NCBI GenBank assembly: GCA_017550765.1
Contig: JAFZOC010000176.1
Span: forward strand, 1 to 32,527
Direction: 5' to 3'
Length of the DNA stretch: 32,527 bases
Source: Oscillospiraceae bacterium
GTDB lineage: Bacteria > Bacillota_A > Clostridia > Oscillospirales > Oscillospiraceae
Shown: in pieces, positions 7,744 to 14,798 of the stretch
How the letters are laid out: every line of letters begins with the position of its first letter
Numbering within the stretch: position 1 is the first letter of the stretch
Notes under the pieces: generated by a model
Told to the model about the DNA's origin: nothing
Databases searched by the model: none
Seen by the model: only the letters and a program-made list of their open reading frames with translations
Program-made: the position numbers and the translations under genes

Positions 7744-7891
7744 GTCGTGCCTCCATCAGTTCGTATGTCCAGCCCGCTCGTCTGCACTTGTCGCAAGGCT
7801 CCCTGTAGGTGCCCGGTACCAGACGCAGGAGATATCCCGCCTCCAGGTACTCTCCCCTGCAGCGAGCGCACAGCGTTCTCAAGTCTTTCAT
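7694..7891 (-). CDS. Small phage zinc-ribbon protein
   Basis: A 65-residue protein beginning MKDLRTLCARCRGEY, with a second pair EPCDKCRRAGWTYEL, giving a CxxC...CxxC zinc ribbon. It resembles the 64-residue protein at 10513-10707 (both start with a DL-R/K-LC-x2-C motif and have a W-x-Y/W-E after the second pair), so the two are probably paralogues. Function unknown; nucleic-acid binding is plausible. The overlap with the HNH start is long (50 bases), and no clear ribosome site precedes the ATG, so the start is uncertain. Confidence 0.6.
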   Translation of the reverse strand: MKDLRTLCARCRGEYLEAGYLLRLVPGTYREPCDKCRRAGWTYELMEARRAEGVQVLRSNTREGR

Positions 7892-7902
7892 GGGAGCAGA
7901 GC

Positions 7903-7955
7903 GGCACAGACCGCCTCGCTGCGGCCTGTGCCTATCCTTTCATGCTGCCATCATA
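7903..7955 (-). promoter_or_regulatory. Candidate late promoter and leader hairpin
   Basis: On the minus strand downstream of the ArpU-like gene, TATGAT (plus positions 7950-7955) is a fair -10 with no good -35, as expected for an activator-dependent late promoter. The leader then folds into a 12-bp hairpin (7903-7932, one G-U pair). The leader sequence ATAGGCACAGGC also resembles the repeated leader motif at 15790 and 16383. The hairpin is clear; the promoter is tentative. Confidence 0.35.
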
Positions 7956-7986
7956 GCGCATGCTTTTGGCTCTTGTGGCTAATCTT

Positions 7987-8388
7987 TCATCGCAGACCCA
8001 GCTCGTCGGCCACTGCGTAGATGAAGTCCTGCTGCCAGATCTTGGCCGTAGCATAGCTCACATGACAGGCCATGCCCGCGCCGCGGAGCGTGTGGCTCCC
8101 TTTGAAGAAGACCAGCTCGACGATCCGCAGACGGAGCGCGCCGGAGCTTCGTCGCATCGTGCGTCCGATGGCCCGCTCCACCGCCTCCATCCTTTGCTGA
8201 CGTCTGGGCGGCAGCTCCCGCGTGGCGACCGCCTCCGTTGTCCGCGACGGCCCGCTCCCGCCCCCCGTGGCATTGTAGTTGGGTGTGATCCTCCCCCGGC
8301 GCAGTTCCTCCAGATCGCGCTTGGCTGCCGGATAGTCCCGGATCACGTTTTTGACATAGCCCCACCAGGGCTCTCTTGGCTTGCTCAT
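7987..8388 (-). CDS. ArpU/RinA-like late transcription activator
   Basis: A 133-residue protein of the type found between the middle genes and the HNH/terminase block in Firmicutes phages. The N-terminus PWWGYVKNVIRDYPAAKRDL is characteristic, followed by RTTEAVATRELPPRRQQR and a C-terminal sigma-70 region 4-like helix-turn-helix (LVFFKGSHTLRGAGMACHVS, then ATAKIWQQDFI). It probably turns on the packaging, head and tail genes to the left. The start overlaps the rep gene stop by 4 bases (ATGA). Confidence 0.75.
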   Translation of the reverse strand: MSKPREPWWGYVKNVIRDYPAAKRDLEELRRGRITPNYNATGGGSGPSRTTEAVATRELPPRRQQRMEAVERAIGRTMRRSSGALRLRIVELVFFKGSHTLRGAGMACHVSYATAKIWQQDFIYAVADELGLR

Positions 8389-9161
8389 CGCCTTCTCCTC
8401 CTTCCCGGTATCACGACCTGGCCGCCACGCACCTTCACGGGCTCTGGCAGCACGACGCGCAGGTAGCTCCCCACGACCCTGCCGTCCTCATCCAGTGTCA
8501 CCTGATGTTCGCGTATCACGGCGCCGCGTTCTGGCTGCACATCCTCGGGGTCGTCAACTTCCACCGGCTCCGTGTAGACGGGCCGTCGGACGTTTCGGCT
8601 CGCATGCCACTTTTTCTTGGCAGGCTGCCCGTGGACGTTGGCCACCATATAGGCAGCCAGGTCGGAGTGATCTGCCCGACCGTCCAGCAGTTCGATGTTG
8701 AGCCCTCCTCCCTGCCACAGTCTCTCGACCAGGGCGATGGCGTCCCGCTCTGCCACCAGGTGCTGATGGAGCCGCGCAGGTGCCTGACGCTTGGGGCTCC
8801 AGTTGGCTGTCACCCAGAAGAGCCACGGGAGCCGTCCGAAGACCTTTCGGAACTCCCTCCGCAGGACGCGGAGGAAACGTCTCATATCGGCAGCTGCCTC
8901 CTCATAGCTCTCCGGCAGATGTCCGTCGTCATATTTGAGTGCGCAAAAGATGTCGCCGGCCTGCACGGTGCAGTTGATGGCACGGGCGAGCTCTCGGGCG
9001 CTCTCTGTCTCGTTGGCGCGGATCTTCTTCTCGGAGGAATTTCCCGCCTTGCGGGTCCCTCTCGTCGGCTTCGGCTCTCCCGCCTGCCGGACCGGCATCC
9101 AAGAGCGCCTCGTCTCGACGACCTTGCCGGAGATGATCTTGTACTCCATGAGCTTTCGCAT
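8385..9161 (-). CDS. Rolling-circle-type replication initiator (G2P/ORF2-like Rep)
   Basis: A 258-residue protein with features of HUH replication proteins of the inovirus gene II / plasmid ORF2 type: strands around residue 70 (AGDIFCALKYDDGH), WLFWVTANWSP, the metal-binding HxH in ARLHQHLVAE (H132, H134), WQGGGLNIELLDG and a Tyr motif DLAAYMVAN (Y171), ending in KKWHASRNVRRP. The C-terminal 60 residues are a charged tail. Such proteins nick a double-strand origin; in a tailed phage the role may be in replication start or recombination. ATG 9161 follows GAGGAG. The upstream gap has strong dyads. Nicking activity is inferred. Confidence 0.65.
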   Translation of the reverse strand: MRKLMEYKIISGKVVETRRSWMPVRQAGEPKPTRGTRKAGNSSEKKIRANETESARELARAINCTVQAGDIFCALKYDDGHLPESYEEAAADMRRFLRVLRREFRKVFGRLPWLFWVTANWSPKRQAPARLHQHLVAERDAIALVERLWQGGGLNIELLDGRADHSDLAAYMVANVHGQPAKKKWHASRNVRRPVYTEPVEVDDPEDVQPERGAVIREHQVTLDEDGRVVGSYLRVVLPEPVKVRGGQVVIPGRRRRR

Positions 9162-9211
9162 CCTTCCCTCTCCTCTGCGGTCTTGATGTTAGCGGATAAA
9201 AAGTCCCGATA

Positions 9212-9242
9212 AGAACGCGCACGCGCGCGTTCTATATATAGA
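9212..9242. repeat. GC stem plus adjoining AT palindrome upstream of rep
   Basis: AGAACGCGC and GCGCGTTCT (9212-9233) form a perfect 9-bp stem with a 4-base loop. The second arm runs into TCTATATATAGA (9231-9242), a perfect 12-bp palindrome. A GC-rich stem beside an easily melted AT palindrome, 50 bases upstream of a Rep gene, is origin-like. It could instead be an operator for rep. Confidence 0.5.
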
Positions 9243-9326
9243 AGGTGTTGGGGGTGGTTTTTGGAAGGTCCCTCTTTTGCAAAGGTGCTCTCAGATCCGA
9301 CGCCGCCATGCGGTGTCATACCTCAA

Positions 9327-9386
9327 AGCGCCTCCCGTGGGCGGTCATGGTAGACCGCCCACGGAGCGTCGATCGAACGAGGCGCT
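9327..9386. repeat. Two-tier hairpin between rep and the upstream gene
   Basis: Inner stem: 12 perfect pairs (9335-9346 with 9353-9364) and a 6-base loop. Outer stem: AGCGCCTC (9327-9334) with GAGGCGCT (9379-9386), leaving a one-sided 14-base bulge. On the minus strand it begins 5 bases past the stop of the upstream gene, and only a weak TTT follows, so termination is possible. Its position upstream of an HUH Rep also makes it a candidate nick-site structure. Confidence 0.5.
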
Positions 9387-9390
9387 GCGC

Positions 9391-9954
9391 TTATCCCTCA
9401 TCCTCCTCGTCCCGTTCGCTCTCCACTGCCTCCAGCAGCGCTCCTTCCATCGCCTGCAGCAAGGTCAGCAGCCGGACCTTGTCCACGCGCAGCGGCAGGA
9501 TCAGCGCCTGCAGCAGGAGCCCGCTCTTCACCGCGAAATAGACCTGCCCCTGCGCCGTAGCCCGCTCATAGATCTCCAGCGTGTCCTGCAGGTCCCGCAG
9601 CGGTCTCAGGTAGTCCGGGTCGTAGAACATGAGGCCGCGGCTGGTCCGCAGCGGCCTCAGGAGCGCGCCGGAGAGCACCAGGCTGATCGGCTCCGGCTGC
9701 AGCTGCATCTCAGGCGCCGTGTCATGATAGTCGAAGATGGAGGGCAGTGCGTCCTCGTGCTTGATCGTATACTTGCCCAGGTCTTTCTGCTGCACATCGA
9801 AGACGACGGGCAGCGCTGTCCGGTCCATCGGCGGCATCCCGTGGAGCGGATAGATGGCGTTTCCTTCGCCGATCCACTGTGTCCCATCCGGGCCTCCGTA
9901 CAGCAGGATCCTCTTATGCGCTCGACACAGCATCACAAGGTTTTTGAAGATCAT
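9391..9954 (-). CDS. Conserved-looking phage protein of unknown function
   Basis: A 187-residue protein I cannot assign. It begins MIFKNLVMLCRAHKRILLYGGPDGTQWIGEG, a strand-rich start, and has a long central region with IKHEDALPSIFDYHDTAPE and GLMFYDPDYLRPL, then helices ending in an acidic tail ERDEEDEG. It sits in a run of tightly packed minus-strand middle genes, 4 bases after the 71-residue gene. No membrane segment or nucleotide-binding motif is visible. The lack of frame breaks and the close spacing support a real gene. Confidence 0.7.
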   Translation of the reverse strand: MIFKNLVMLCRAHKRILLYGGPDGTQWIGEGNAIYPLHGMPPMDRTALPVVFDVQQKDLGKYTIKHEDALPSIFDYHDTAPEMQLQPEPISLVLSGALLRPLRTSRGLMFYDPDYLRPLRDLQDTLEIYERATAQGQVYFAVKSGLLLQALILPLRVDKVRLLTLLQAMEGALLEAVESERDEEDEG

Positions 9955-9958
9955 TTCG

Positions 9959-10174
9959 TCACCTCCTTGGCAGATAGTCTTCCGGCTCCACGGTCTCCCG
10001 CTTCAGCTCGCTGTTCCAGCAGGCCTTGCAGTTTTCGATCCCACCGTTTGGCGAGCGCAGGCAGGGCGGCGGCACAGCCGGCGTATAGCCGTGATCGACA
10101 GGGCATGTCCGCAGGATGTAGAGCTCCGGCTCCGCGAACGGATGGTCCTGTTGGAAGCGTTCGATGCAGGTCAT
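9959..10174 (-). CDS. Small phage cysteine-containing protein
   Basis: A 71-residue protein (MTCIERFQQDHPFAEPELY start) whose ATG 10174 overlaps the upstream stop as ATGA and is preceded by GGAGG. It contains RTCPVDHGY and, later, PPPCLRSPNGGIENCKACW, giving several cysteines that could bind zinc, then EVEPEDYLPRR-like acidic/aromatic end (exactly ETVEPEDYLPRR). The same frame stays open far upstream, but that part is only the shadow of the neighbouring gene. Function unknown. Confidence 0.65.
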   Translation of the reverse strand: MTCIERFQQDHPFAEPELYILRTCPVDHGYTPAVPPPCLRSPNGGIENCKACWNSELKRETVEPEDYLPRR

Positions 10175-10497
10175 GCCTCCGCGCCTCCCGTCTGCTCCAA
10201 GCGCTGCAGCGCCCGCTCCAGCTTCTCGGCCAGGCTCTTTCGCGCCTCCTCGCTGGCCTTGCACTTCTTGATCCAGCTGTCCCTGTCTTCGGTAACGGCG
10301 TCGCGCTGCGCCTTCAGTTCCTCGATCCGGCGGAGGATCAGTTCGAAGTCCCTGCCGTAGCCCTTCATCTGCCGGTCCTGGGCGCGCACAGCCGTGCGCA
10401 TCTCCCGGAGCCTTGCCTCCTTGCGCTCGTTCTCCTCGTAGAGCTCCCGGATCCGCTTGGACCCGCTCAGATATACCTTGACGATCTTGATCTGCAT
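10171..10497 (-). CDS. Small coiled-coil phage protein
   Basis: A 108-residue protein beginning MQIKIVKVYLSGSKRIRELYEENERK. After a short N-terminal strand it is almost wholly heptad-like helix (ELILRRIEELKAQRDAVTED, then ASEEARKSLAEKLERALQ). Function unknown; it may be a structural or DNA-binding accessory protein. The next gene starts inside its stop codon (ATGA), showing a tightly coupled operon. Confidence 0.65.
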   Translation of the reverse strand: MQIKIVKVYLSGSKRIRELYEENERKEARLREMRTAVRAQDRQMKGYGRDFELILRRIEELKAQRDAVTEDRDSWIKKCKASEEARKSLAEKLERALQRLEQTGGAEA

Positions 10498-10512
10498 GAC
10501 GGTCTCCTTTCT

Positions 10513-10707
10513 CTATCGTCGCGCGTCGGCGCGTCCTTCCGTTTTTTCTTGATAGGCGATCTCCCAGGTGAAGCACAGGCGCCGCTTCCCGCAGCCGGAG
10601 CACTCCCCGGTGCTGCCGTCCGCTTTTTCCAGGCGCTCGCAGCCGATACCCGCGTCCTGCAGCGCGCCGGCGCAGGGCGTGCAGAGCCGTTTCAGATCCC
10701 GGATCAT
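10513..10707 (-). CDS. Small phage zinc-ribbon protein, paralogue of the 7.7-kb gene
   Basis: A 64-residue protein starting MIRDLKRLCTPCAGAL with a second pair GECSGCGKRRLCFTWEI, giving a CxxC...CxxC ribbon like that at 7694-7891. The shared N-terminal pattern (DL, two residues, LC-x2-C) and the W-E after the second pair point to a common family. The start overlaps the DUF3102 gene end by 4 bases. Function unknown; nucleic-acid binding is plausible. Confidence 0.65.
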   Translation of the reverse strand: MIRDLKRLCTPCAGALQDAGIGCERLEKADGSTGECSGCGKRRLCFTWEIAYQEKTEGRADARR

Positions 10708-11852
10708 AGGTAATCCCCCAGCCTGGCCAGCAGCGCCCGAGCGGCCGTCTTGAGCTTCGCAGCCATTTCCGGCTCGGCGTCCCCGATCACATCCATCATC
10801 CCGGCCCAGAGCTTCTGGAGCTGGTCGAAATAGGCTTTGAACACAGTGGCGGATGGGTCCGCCAGTTTTAGCTGGCGCCGCAGTTCCTCCGCCACGCTCC
10901 TGGCCGTCTCTGCCTCCCGGCGGGCCTGTGCTGCCTCTTGGGCAGCTTTTGCCAGCTCCGTCTTGTCGCTCTGCCCCGCCTTTTCCGCGTCGGCTTTCGC
11001 CTTCTCCGCTGCTTTTTCCGCCTTTTCGGCCTTCTTCTCAGCGGCGTCCAGCTTCTTCTGCAGGGCTCTCAGCTGCTCGGCGGCGACGGCCTCGGCCTTG
11101 ATCCTGGCCTCCCGCGCCGCGTCCTGGATAGCGGCTTCGTCCCGCTCCACGGCTACCTGCACCGGACGGCTCTCCAGCTCCCGGATGCTGTCCTGCGCCT
11201 CGCTCAGCTTCCGTTCCAGTGCGTTCTTCTCCTCCTCTGCCTTTTTCTGCTGCTCCCGGGCGTCCTTCCCCTGAGCGGCCTCCCTGCGGGCCGCATCCAG
11301 CTCCTCCCGTAGCTCCGAAAGGGCAAGCGCGTGGCCCTCGTCCGCCTGCAGCAGCTCCTCACGAGCAGCCTTTTCGCGTTTCAGCGCCTCGTCCCGCTCC
11401 CGGATGGCCTCCTGCAGCTCCCGGGTGCTCAGATGCTCCGCGCCGACCTTCTCGGCAAAGCTCTCCCGCTCTTCGCGTGGTACCGCCAGGAGCGCCAAAG
11501 CCTTGGTATAACTGAGTTTCCCAAACGTTTGGGAATCTACCTCAGCGCCGAAAAGGCTCCCCTGCGCCGCGCCGTATTCCTGGAACAGGCGCATAAAGTT
11601 GTCCGCTGTGCTGACGCTGTACCCGGTGTTTTCCCGGATCCAGGTCCCCCACTGGCCGTAAGGCACCAGCATCTTGGCCTCGCACATGCGCCGGCCGATC
11701 TCGATCACGTTGTTGAGCATCGAGGCCGTGAAGGTCCGGATCTCTCCTGCGATATCTTCAAGCGTCCTCTTTTCTGGTATGGCTCCCTGGTCGATAGTTG
11801 GCCTTGGCCCGCCTCCGCCCGGGATCGTCGCACTGATCAGTTCTTCGTTCAT
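10704..11852 (-). CDS. DUF3102-family protein with long coiled coil
   Basis: A 382-residue protein. Residues about 28-140 carry the DUF3102 pattern: EIRTFTASMLNNVIEIGRRM, then LVPYGQWGTWIRENTGYSV, STADNFMRLF and KLSYTKALALLAVPREER. This domain is common in phages and conjugative elements and is thought to bind DNA. Residues about 145-335 are a very long Ala/Glu/Lys-rich coiled coil, and the last 45 residues form a small helical end (YFDQLQKLWAGMMDVIGD). Its start overlaps the PcfJ-like gene by 4 bases. Role unknown; possibly ParB/KfrA-like. Confidence 0.85.
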   Translation of the reverse strand: MNEELISATIPGGGGPRPTIDQGAIPEKRTLEDIAGEIRTFTASMLNNVIEIGRRMCEAKMLVPYGQWGTWIRENTGYSVSTADNFMRLFQEYGAAQGSLFGAEVDSQTFGKLSYTKALALLAVPREERESFAEKVGAEHLSTRELQEAIRERDEALKREKAAREELLQADEGHALALSELREELDAARREAAQGKDAREQQKKAEEEKNALERKLSEAQDSIRELESRPVQVAVERDEAAIQDAAREARIKAEAVAAEQLRALQKKLDAAEKKAEKAEKAAEKAKADAEKAGQSDKTELAKAAQEAAQARREAETARSVAEELRRQLKLADPSATVFKAYFDQLQKLWAGMMDVIGDAEPEMAAKLKTAARALLARLGDYL

Positions 11853-13582
11853 GCGCTCTTGACCTCCTCATAGTTTGCCGGCTCCAGGACCGGCTTGCCG
11901 TTCCTGTCCCGCTGGCTCCCGGCGTTCACCCAGTTCAGCCAGGCGTCCAGGAAGCCTGCGTATCTTACGCTTGGTGATACCGGGCGCGGCGTGGTGTTCT
12001 CGTTGCGGTATCCGTGGATCTGTCGGATCTGGATCTGGCCCCGCTCCTCGCAGAGCTCGATCGTCAGGAAGGACCGCCCCGGCGTCCGCTGCTTGCGCAG
12101 GAAGAGGATGGTGGTCCTCCCCTCGATATGTCTCGCTGCATAGCCGCCCACGCAGTGATGCAGCGTCTTTCCCTCCTGGACGATCTCCGCGCTGCTGACG
12201 GGCACCAGGACGCTCAGCCCGTCCAGGGTGAAGGCGTAGCGCTTTTCCAGCTTATGGCGGCGGGCCTTGTAGCGCGCCATCTCCATAGCGCTCTCGTTCA
12301 GCCGGATGCTGTCTGCCGCAGCGTCGTGCCGCTCCAGGAGGTCCTTTGGCATGGCCACGGTCTCCTCCCGCAGGTCATAGCCCAGCTTTCCGGCCATGTG
12401 CAGATAGTCCTTCCAGGCCTGGAGCAGTCCGGTCGTATCAGGCTCGTCGTACCTGGCGGATGTGCTCTTCATATACCCGGCGGCCCGTCGGATGCCCACG
12501 CCGGCGAGCTGTGCCGCGTCGCGCAGCGCCGGCAAGTTCTTTCTCCCGACGACCGATGCCATGTCCCAGAACTCCTTGAGGCTCATCTCCCGGCAGGTGT
12601 CCTTCCACAGCATCAGCTCGTAGAGCGATCCCCCGGTCTTGAGGAAGAGCCTGGCGTCCCGCTTGTCCATCCGCAGGAAGCCCGTTGGCGACGTCGCGTC
12701 CCAGTCCAGATACCGGGCGTTCTTCTTCCCGTCCATGATCAGCGTCTCCACCGCCTCGCACAGGCCGAACTTCACGGCCATCTCGATCTGCGGGTGCAGC
12801 GCGTACTGCGCCAGGTACTGGATCGTATATCGGCACGGTACGTTCTCGCTGAGCTCCGCGGCGAACTGGTAGCGGTAGAAGTCCTCGATCTGGCTGTATC
12901 GGAAGACCTGGCTCTGTGAGAGCCTCCGGATACCGATCAGCGCGTATTCTCCGAAATAGTTGGCATAGCCCATGCAGGCTGGCGGAAATGGCTCATGCAC
13001 CGTCTTGGTGGGGATCCATCGCGGCGACTGATCCGACAGGTCACAGGACCAGCCTTCCTCCCGCCATTCCCACATCTGCACTTTGCCCCGGTGGAGGAAG
13101 TATCGCTTCTGCGGTCGCCAGCTCAATTCCCCGTCCAGGTCGTCCCAGTTGAAGCTCCGTCTCGCCTCGCCCGCCTCGATCAGCAGCGCGCCGTCCGGCC
13201 GCGTTCGGAGGATGGCGGTCTTGACCCATCGCTCCAGGCTCTTCATCTCGTAGCTGTACTTGTAGGTCGCCAGCGCCTCCACCCGCTCGCCGCATATCGG
13301 GCAGTTGACCGGCTCGTGGTGCATCTTCCCTCGCGGCCAGTTGGCCCGCACCGCCTCGAAGCTCTCTCCGCAGGCGGTGCAATGGCAGATCCGGTGTGGC
13401 GTGCTGCTGTCATCGTATCCGCTGTCGTCCCCGTACTCGTTGTGGAAGAACAGGTGTTGCGGGAAGAGCTTCCGGACCTCTCTTTCTTCTTCCAGGTCCA
13501 GCCCGCTCCGGCCGAAGGCAGCAAGTGCCGACTCCAGTTCTCCGGCCGGTATGTTACATTTCGGTCTTCTCGGACTTCCCAT
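11849..13582 (-). CDS. PcfJ-like protein
   Basis: A 577-residue protein of the PcfJ family, first named on enterococcal conjugative plasmids and frequent in clostridial phages. The N-terminus has two zinc pairs (ICHCTACG and NCPICGER). The C-terminal family core is clear: GLSVLVPVSSAEIVQEGKTL, HHCVGGYAARHIEG, RTTILFLRKQ and SFLTIEL. Biochemical function is unknown. It is followed by DUF3102 with a 4-base overlap and preceded by the PcfK-like gene 9 bases upstream; pcfK and pcfJ also lie together on plasmids. ATG 13582 follows GAGGTG. Confidence 0.85.
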   Translation of the reverse strand: MGSPRRPKCNIPAGELESALAAFGRSGLDLEEEREVRKLFPQHLFFHNEYGDDSGYDDSSTPHRICHCTACGESFEAVRANWPRGKMHHEPVNCPICGERVEALATYKYSYEMKSLERWVKTAILRTRPDGALLIEAGEARRSFNWDDLDGELSWRPQKRYFLHRGKVQMWEWREEGWSCDLSDQSPRWIPTKTVHEPFPPACMGYANYFGEYALIGIRRLSQSQVFRYSQIEDFYRYQFAAELSENVPCRYTIQYLAQYALHPQIEMAVKFGLCEAVETLIMDGKKNARYLDWDATSPTGFLRMDKRDARLFLKTGGSLYELMLWKDTCREMSLKEFWDMASVVGRKNLPALRDAAQLAGVGIRRAAGYMKSTSARYDEPDTTGLLQAWKDYLHMAGKLGYDLREETVAMPKDLLERHDAAADSIRLNESAMEMARYKARRHKLEKRYAFTLDGLSVLVPVSSAEIVQEGKTLHHCVGGYAARHIEGRTTILFLRKQRTPGRSFLTIELCEERGQIQIRQIHGYRNENTTPRPVSPSVRYAGFLDAWLNWVNAGSQRDRNGKPVLEPANYEEVKSA

Positions 13583-13591
13583 GCCGTCACC

Positions 13592-13969
13592 TCACAGGAA
13601 CTGCGTGAAGTCCAGGACGATCCCGCTCGTGTCCTGCTTTTTCTGCGGCTGGTCCTTCCCTGCCTCGCCGATCAGGTCGACTGTCATCGACATGCGGATA
13701 TCTGCGCCCGGAAAGTAGAAGCGCACCGCTCGCCGATACGCCTCCAGGTCGCTCAGCCCGGAGCCGCAACCGGCGGCGACGGTCTTCATGCACTCGCCGA
13801 AGCTCTTCCCCTGTACGATCGCCTGGGCGAACTCCTCATCCTGCCGGCAGAACTCCTCCAGTGCCTCGCGCACGGCCTCGTGCATGACGCCGGCGCAGCG
13901 GTCGTGCTTGGCCGCCTTGTCCTCACGCTGCAGCTTCTCGATCGCGTCCTGCTGCATCTTCACGCTCAT
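13592..13969 (-). CDS. PcfK-like protein
   Basis: A 125-residue protein starting at ATG 13969 (MSVKMQQDAIEKLQRED); the frame is open further upstream but that part is shadow. PcfK-type features are the helix VREALEEFCRQDEEFAQAIV, QGKSFGECMKTV, then DLEAYRRAVRFYFPGADIRM and a short Lys/Gln tail. Family members occur beside PcfJ in plasmids and phages, as here. Function unknown. The start overlaps the upstream gene by 4 bases. Confidence 0.75.
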   Translation of the reverse strand: MSVKMQQDAIEKLQREDKAAKHDRCAGVMHEAVREALEEFCRQDEEFAQAIVQGKSFGECMKTVAAGCGSGLSDLEAYRRAVRFYFPGADIRMSMTVDLIGEAGKDQPQKKQDTSGIVLDFTQFL

Positions 13970-14268
13970 GGCTGCTCCCCTTTCCCGCTCGCCAGTGCCC
14001 ACAGCATGTCCTGCATCGGACACATGTCGCAAGCCTGATCCAGCTCGTCCTGGCTGCCGCAGCGGAACGGCTCGCGGCAGATGGAGCAGGTCAATTCCAT
14101 GGCGCTGATCACCTGCAGGTCCTTCTCTTTTGTCCAGGCCCAGTCGCCTCCCTCGCGGATCGCGCGCTTGCGGGCCTCTTCTTTGTCCTCAAGGCAGCTC
14201 TCCAGCCAGACGATCACGCCCAGCGCGACAGCCAGCATCGCCATAAGGATACAGATGACAACGAACAT
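13966..14268 (-). CDS. Small membrane-anchored cysteine protein
   Basis: A 100-residue protein from ATG 14268, preceded by AAGGAGGAGAA, a strong ribosome site. Residues 2-20 form one membrane segment (FVVICILMAMLAVALGVIV). The cytoplasmic part is charged and ends with LTCSICREPFRCGS, then QACDMCPMQDML, two CxxC pairs that could bind zinc. The frame is open upstream into the 14601 gene, so a longer 211-residue form is possible. Function unknown. Confidence 0.65.
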   Translation of the reverse strand: MFVVICILMAMLAVALGVIVWLESCLEDKEEARKRAIREGGDWAWTKEKDLQVISAMELTCSICREPFRCGSQDELDQACDMCPMQDMLWALASGKGEQP

Positions 14269-14601
14269 TTCTCCTCCTTGTTTTCTCGGCCCCCATGTGC
14301 TATACTGAGCATATGGGGATGTTTTCCTTCCGGCTCTCGCCGGTCTCCCCTCTTCCGTCACGGTGTGCCAGCGCCGTGACGGTTTTTTTGCGAACATCGT
14401 CTCCGCGGCGTCCCGCATCGCGTCGTATCCCGCGTCGTCGATCAGCTCCATCATGTGCAGGGCCATCAGTACGCCGATGGCTCTCTGCTGCTGCTGGACG
14501 GCCAGCGCGTGATGACGGAACGCATCCTCATAGGTCGCCGCACTCTCCAGCAGCTCCTCCACCAGTCCAAGACCGGCTTCCAGCTTCCGCTCGTCTGTCA
14601 T
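13966..14601 (-). CDS. Small helical phage protein running in frame into the next gene
   Basis: Starting at ATG 14601 (MTDERKLEAGLGLVEELLES), which overlaps the upstream stop as ATGA, the first 70 or so residues form a helical protein typical of phage middle operons (RAIGVLMALHMMELIDDAGY). No stop follows: the frame passes through the sequence of a plus-strand promoter and terminator (residues about 75-110 look like noise) and into the 14268 gene. I think the ancestral gene ended near residue 75 and lost its stop when the antisense cassette arose. Either a 211-residue fusion or two proteins may be made. Confidence 0.45.
   Translation of the reverse strand: MTDERKLEAGLGLVEELLESAATYEDAFRHHALAVQQQQRAIGVLMALHMMELIDDAGYDAMRDAAETMFAKKPSRRWHTVTEEGRPARAGRKTSPYAQYSTWGPRKQGGEMFVVICILMAMLAVALGVIVWLESCLEDKEEARKRAIREGGDWAWTKEKDLQVISAMELTCSICREPFRCGSQDELDQACDMCPMQDMLWALASGKGEQP
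14278..14306 (+). promoter_or_regulatory. Antisense promoter P1 (extended -10)
   Basis: TTGTTT (14278-14283), 17 bases, then TATACT (14301-14306) with TG at 14298-14299, an extended -10. It closely matches two other plus-strand promoters at 15833 and 16669, all with TGTGCTATRCT. It points against the minus-strand operon and is followed by a terminator 49 bases downstream of the -10. Confidence 0.75.
14313..14389 (+). ncRNA. Putative self-terminating small antisense RNA
   Basis: With initiation about 7 bases after the P1 -10, transcription would end at the strong terminator at 14389, giving an RNA of roughly 77 bases. It has a small hairpin CCGGC-TCTC-GCCGG followed by the terminator stem. 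No ribosome site precedes the only ATGs. It is antisense to the 14601 frame just upstream of the ribosome site of the 14268 gene, so it could act in cis on the middle operon or in trans on another phage. Confidence 0.55.
14355..14389 (+). terminator. Strong plus-strand intrinsic terminator
   Basis: A perfect 9-bp stem CCGTCACGG/CCGTGACGG with a 10-base loop is followed by seven Ts (14383-14389). On the plus strand there is no other gene close by, so it serves the P1 transcript. Confidence 0.85.
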
Positions 14602-14798
14602 GTGCTCTCCTTTCTGCACCAGACGGGCCTTTGGATACGGACGGGGCCCCGCTCCCAGCTCGCCGGCGCGGTATCGACCACGCGGTCCTTGCCGAGCCGC
14701 GCAGGCTTGTCCGGGTCCGTGCAGTGTGCCCGCCAGTTGTCGTACATGTTCGCGGGCCGTTCGATGCGCAGCTGCCGGCATCCGTCACACAGCGCCAT
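14598..14798 (-). CDS. Small phage protein with cysteines
   Basis: A 66-residue protein, start MALCDGCRQLRIERPANMY, with a CxxC pair near the N-terminus and single cysteines in RAHCTDPD and PVWCRKEST, a possible four-Cys zinc site. It overlaps the triple-HTH gene end by 14 bases and its stop is coupled to the next ATG (ATGA). The arrangement is typical of tiny middle genes. Function unknown. Confidence 0.6.
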   Translation of the reverse strand: MALCDGCRQLRIERPANMYDNWRAHCTDPDKPARLGKDRVVDTAPASWERGPVRIQRPVWCRKEST

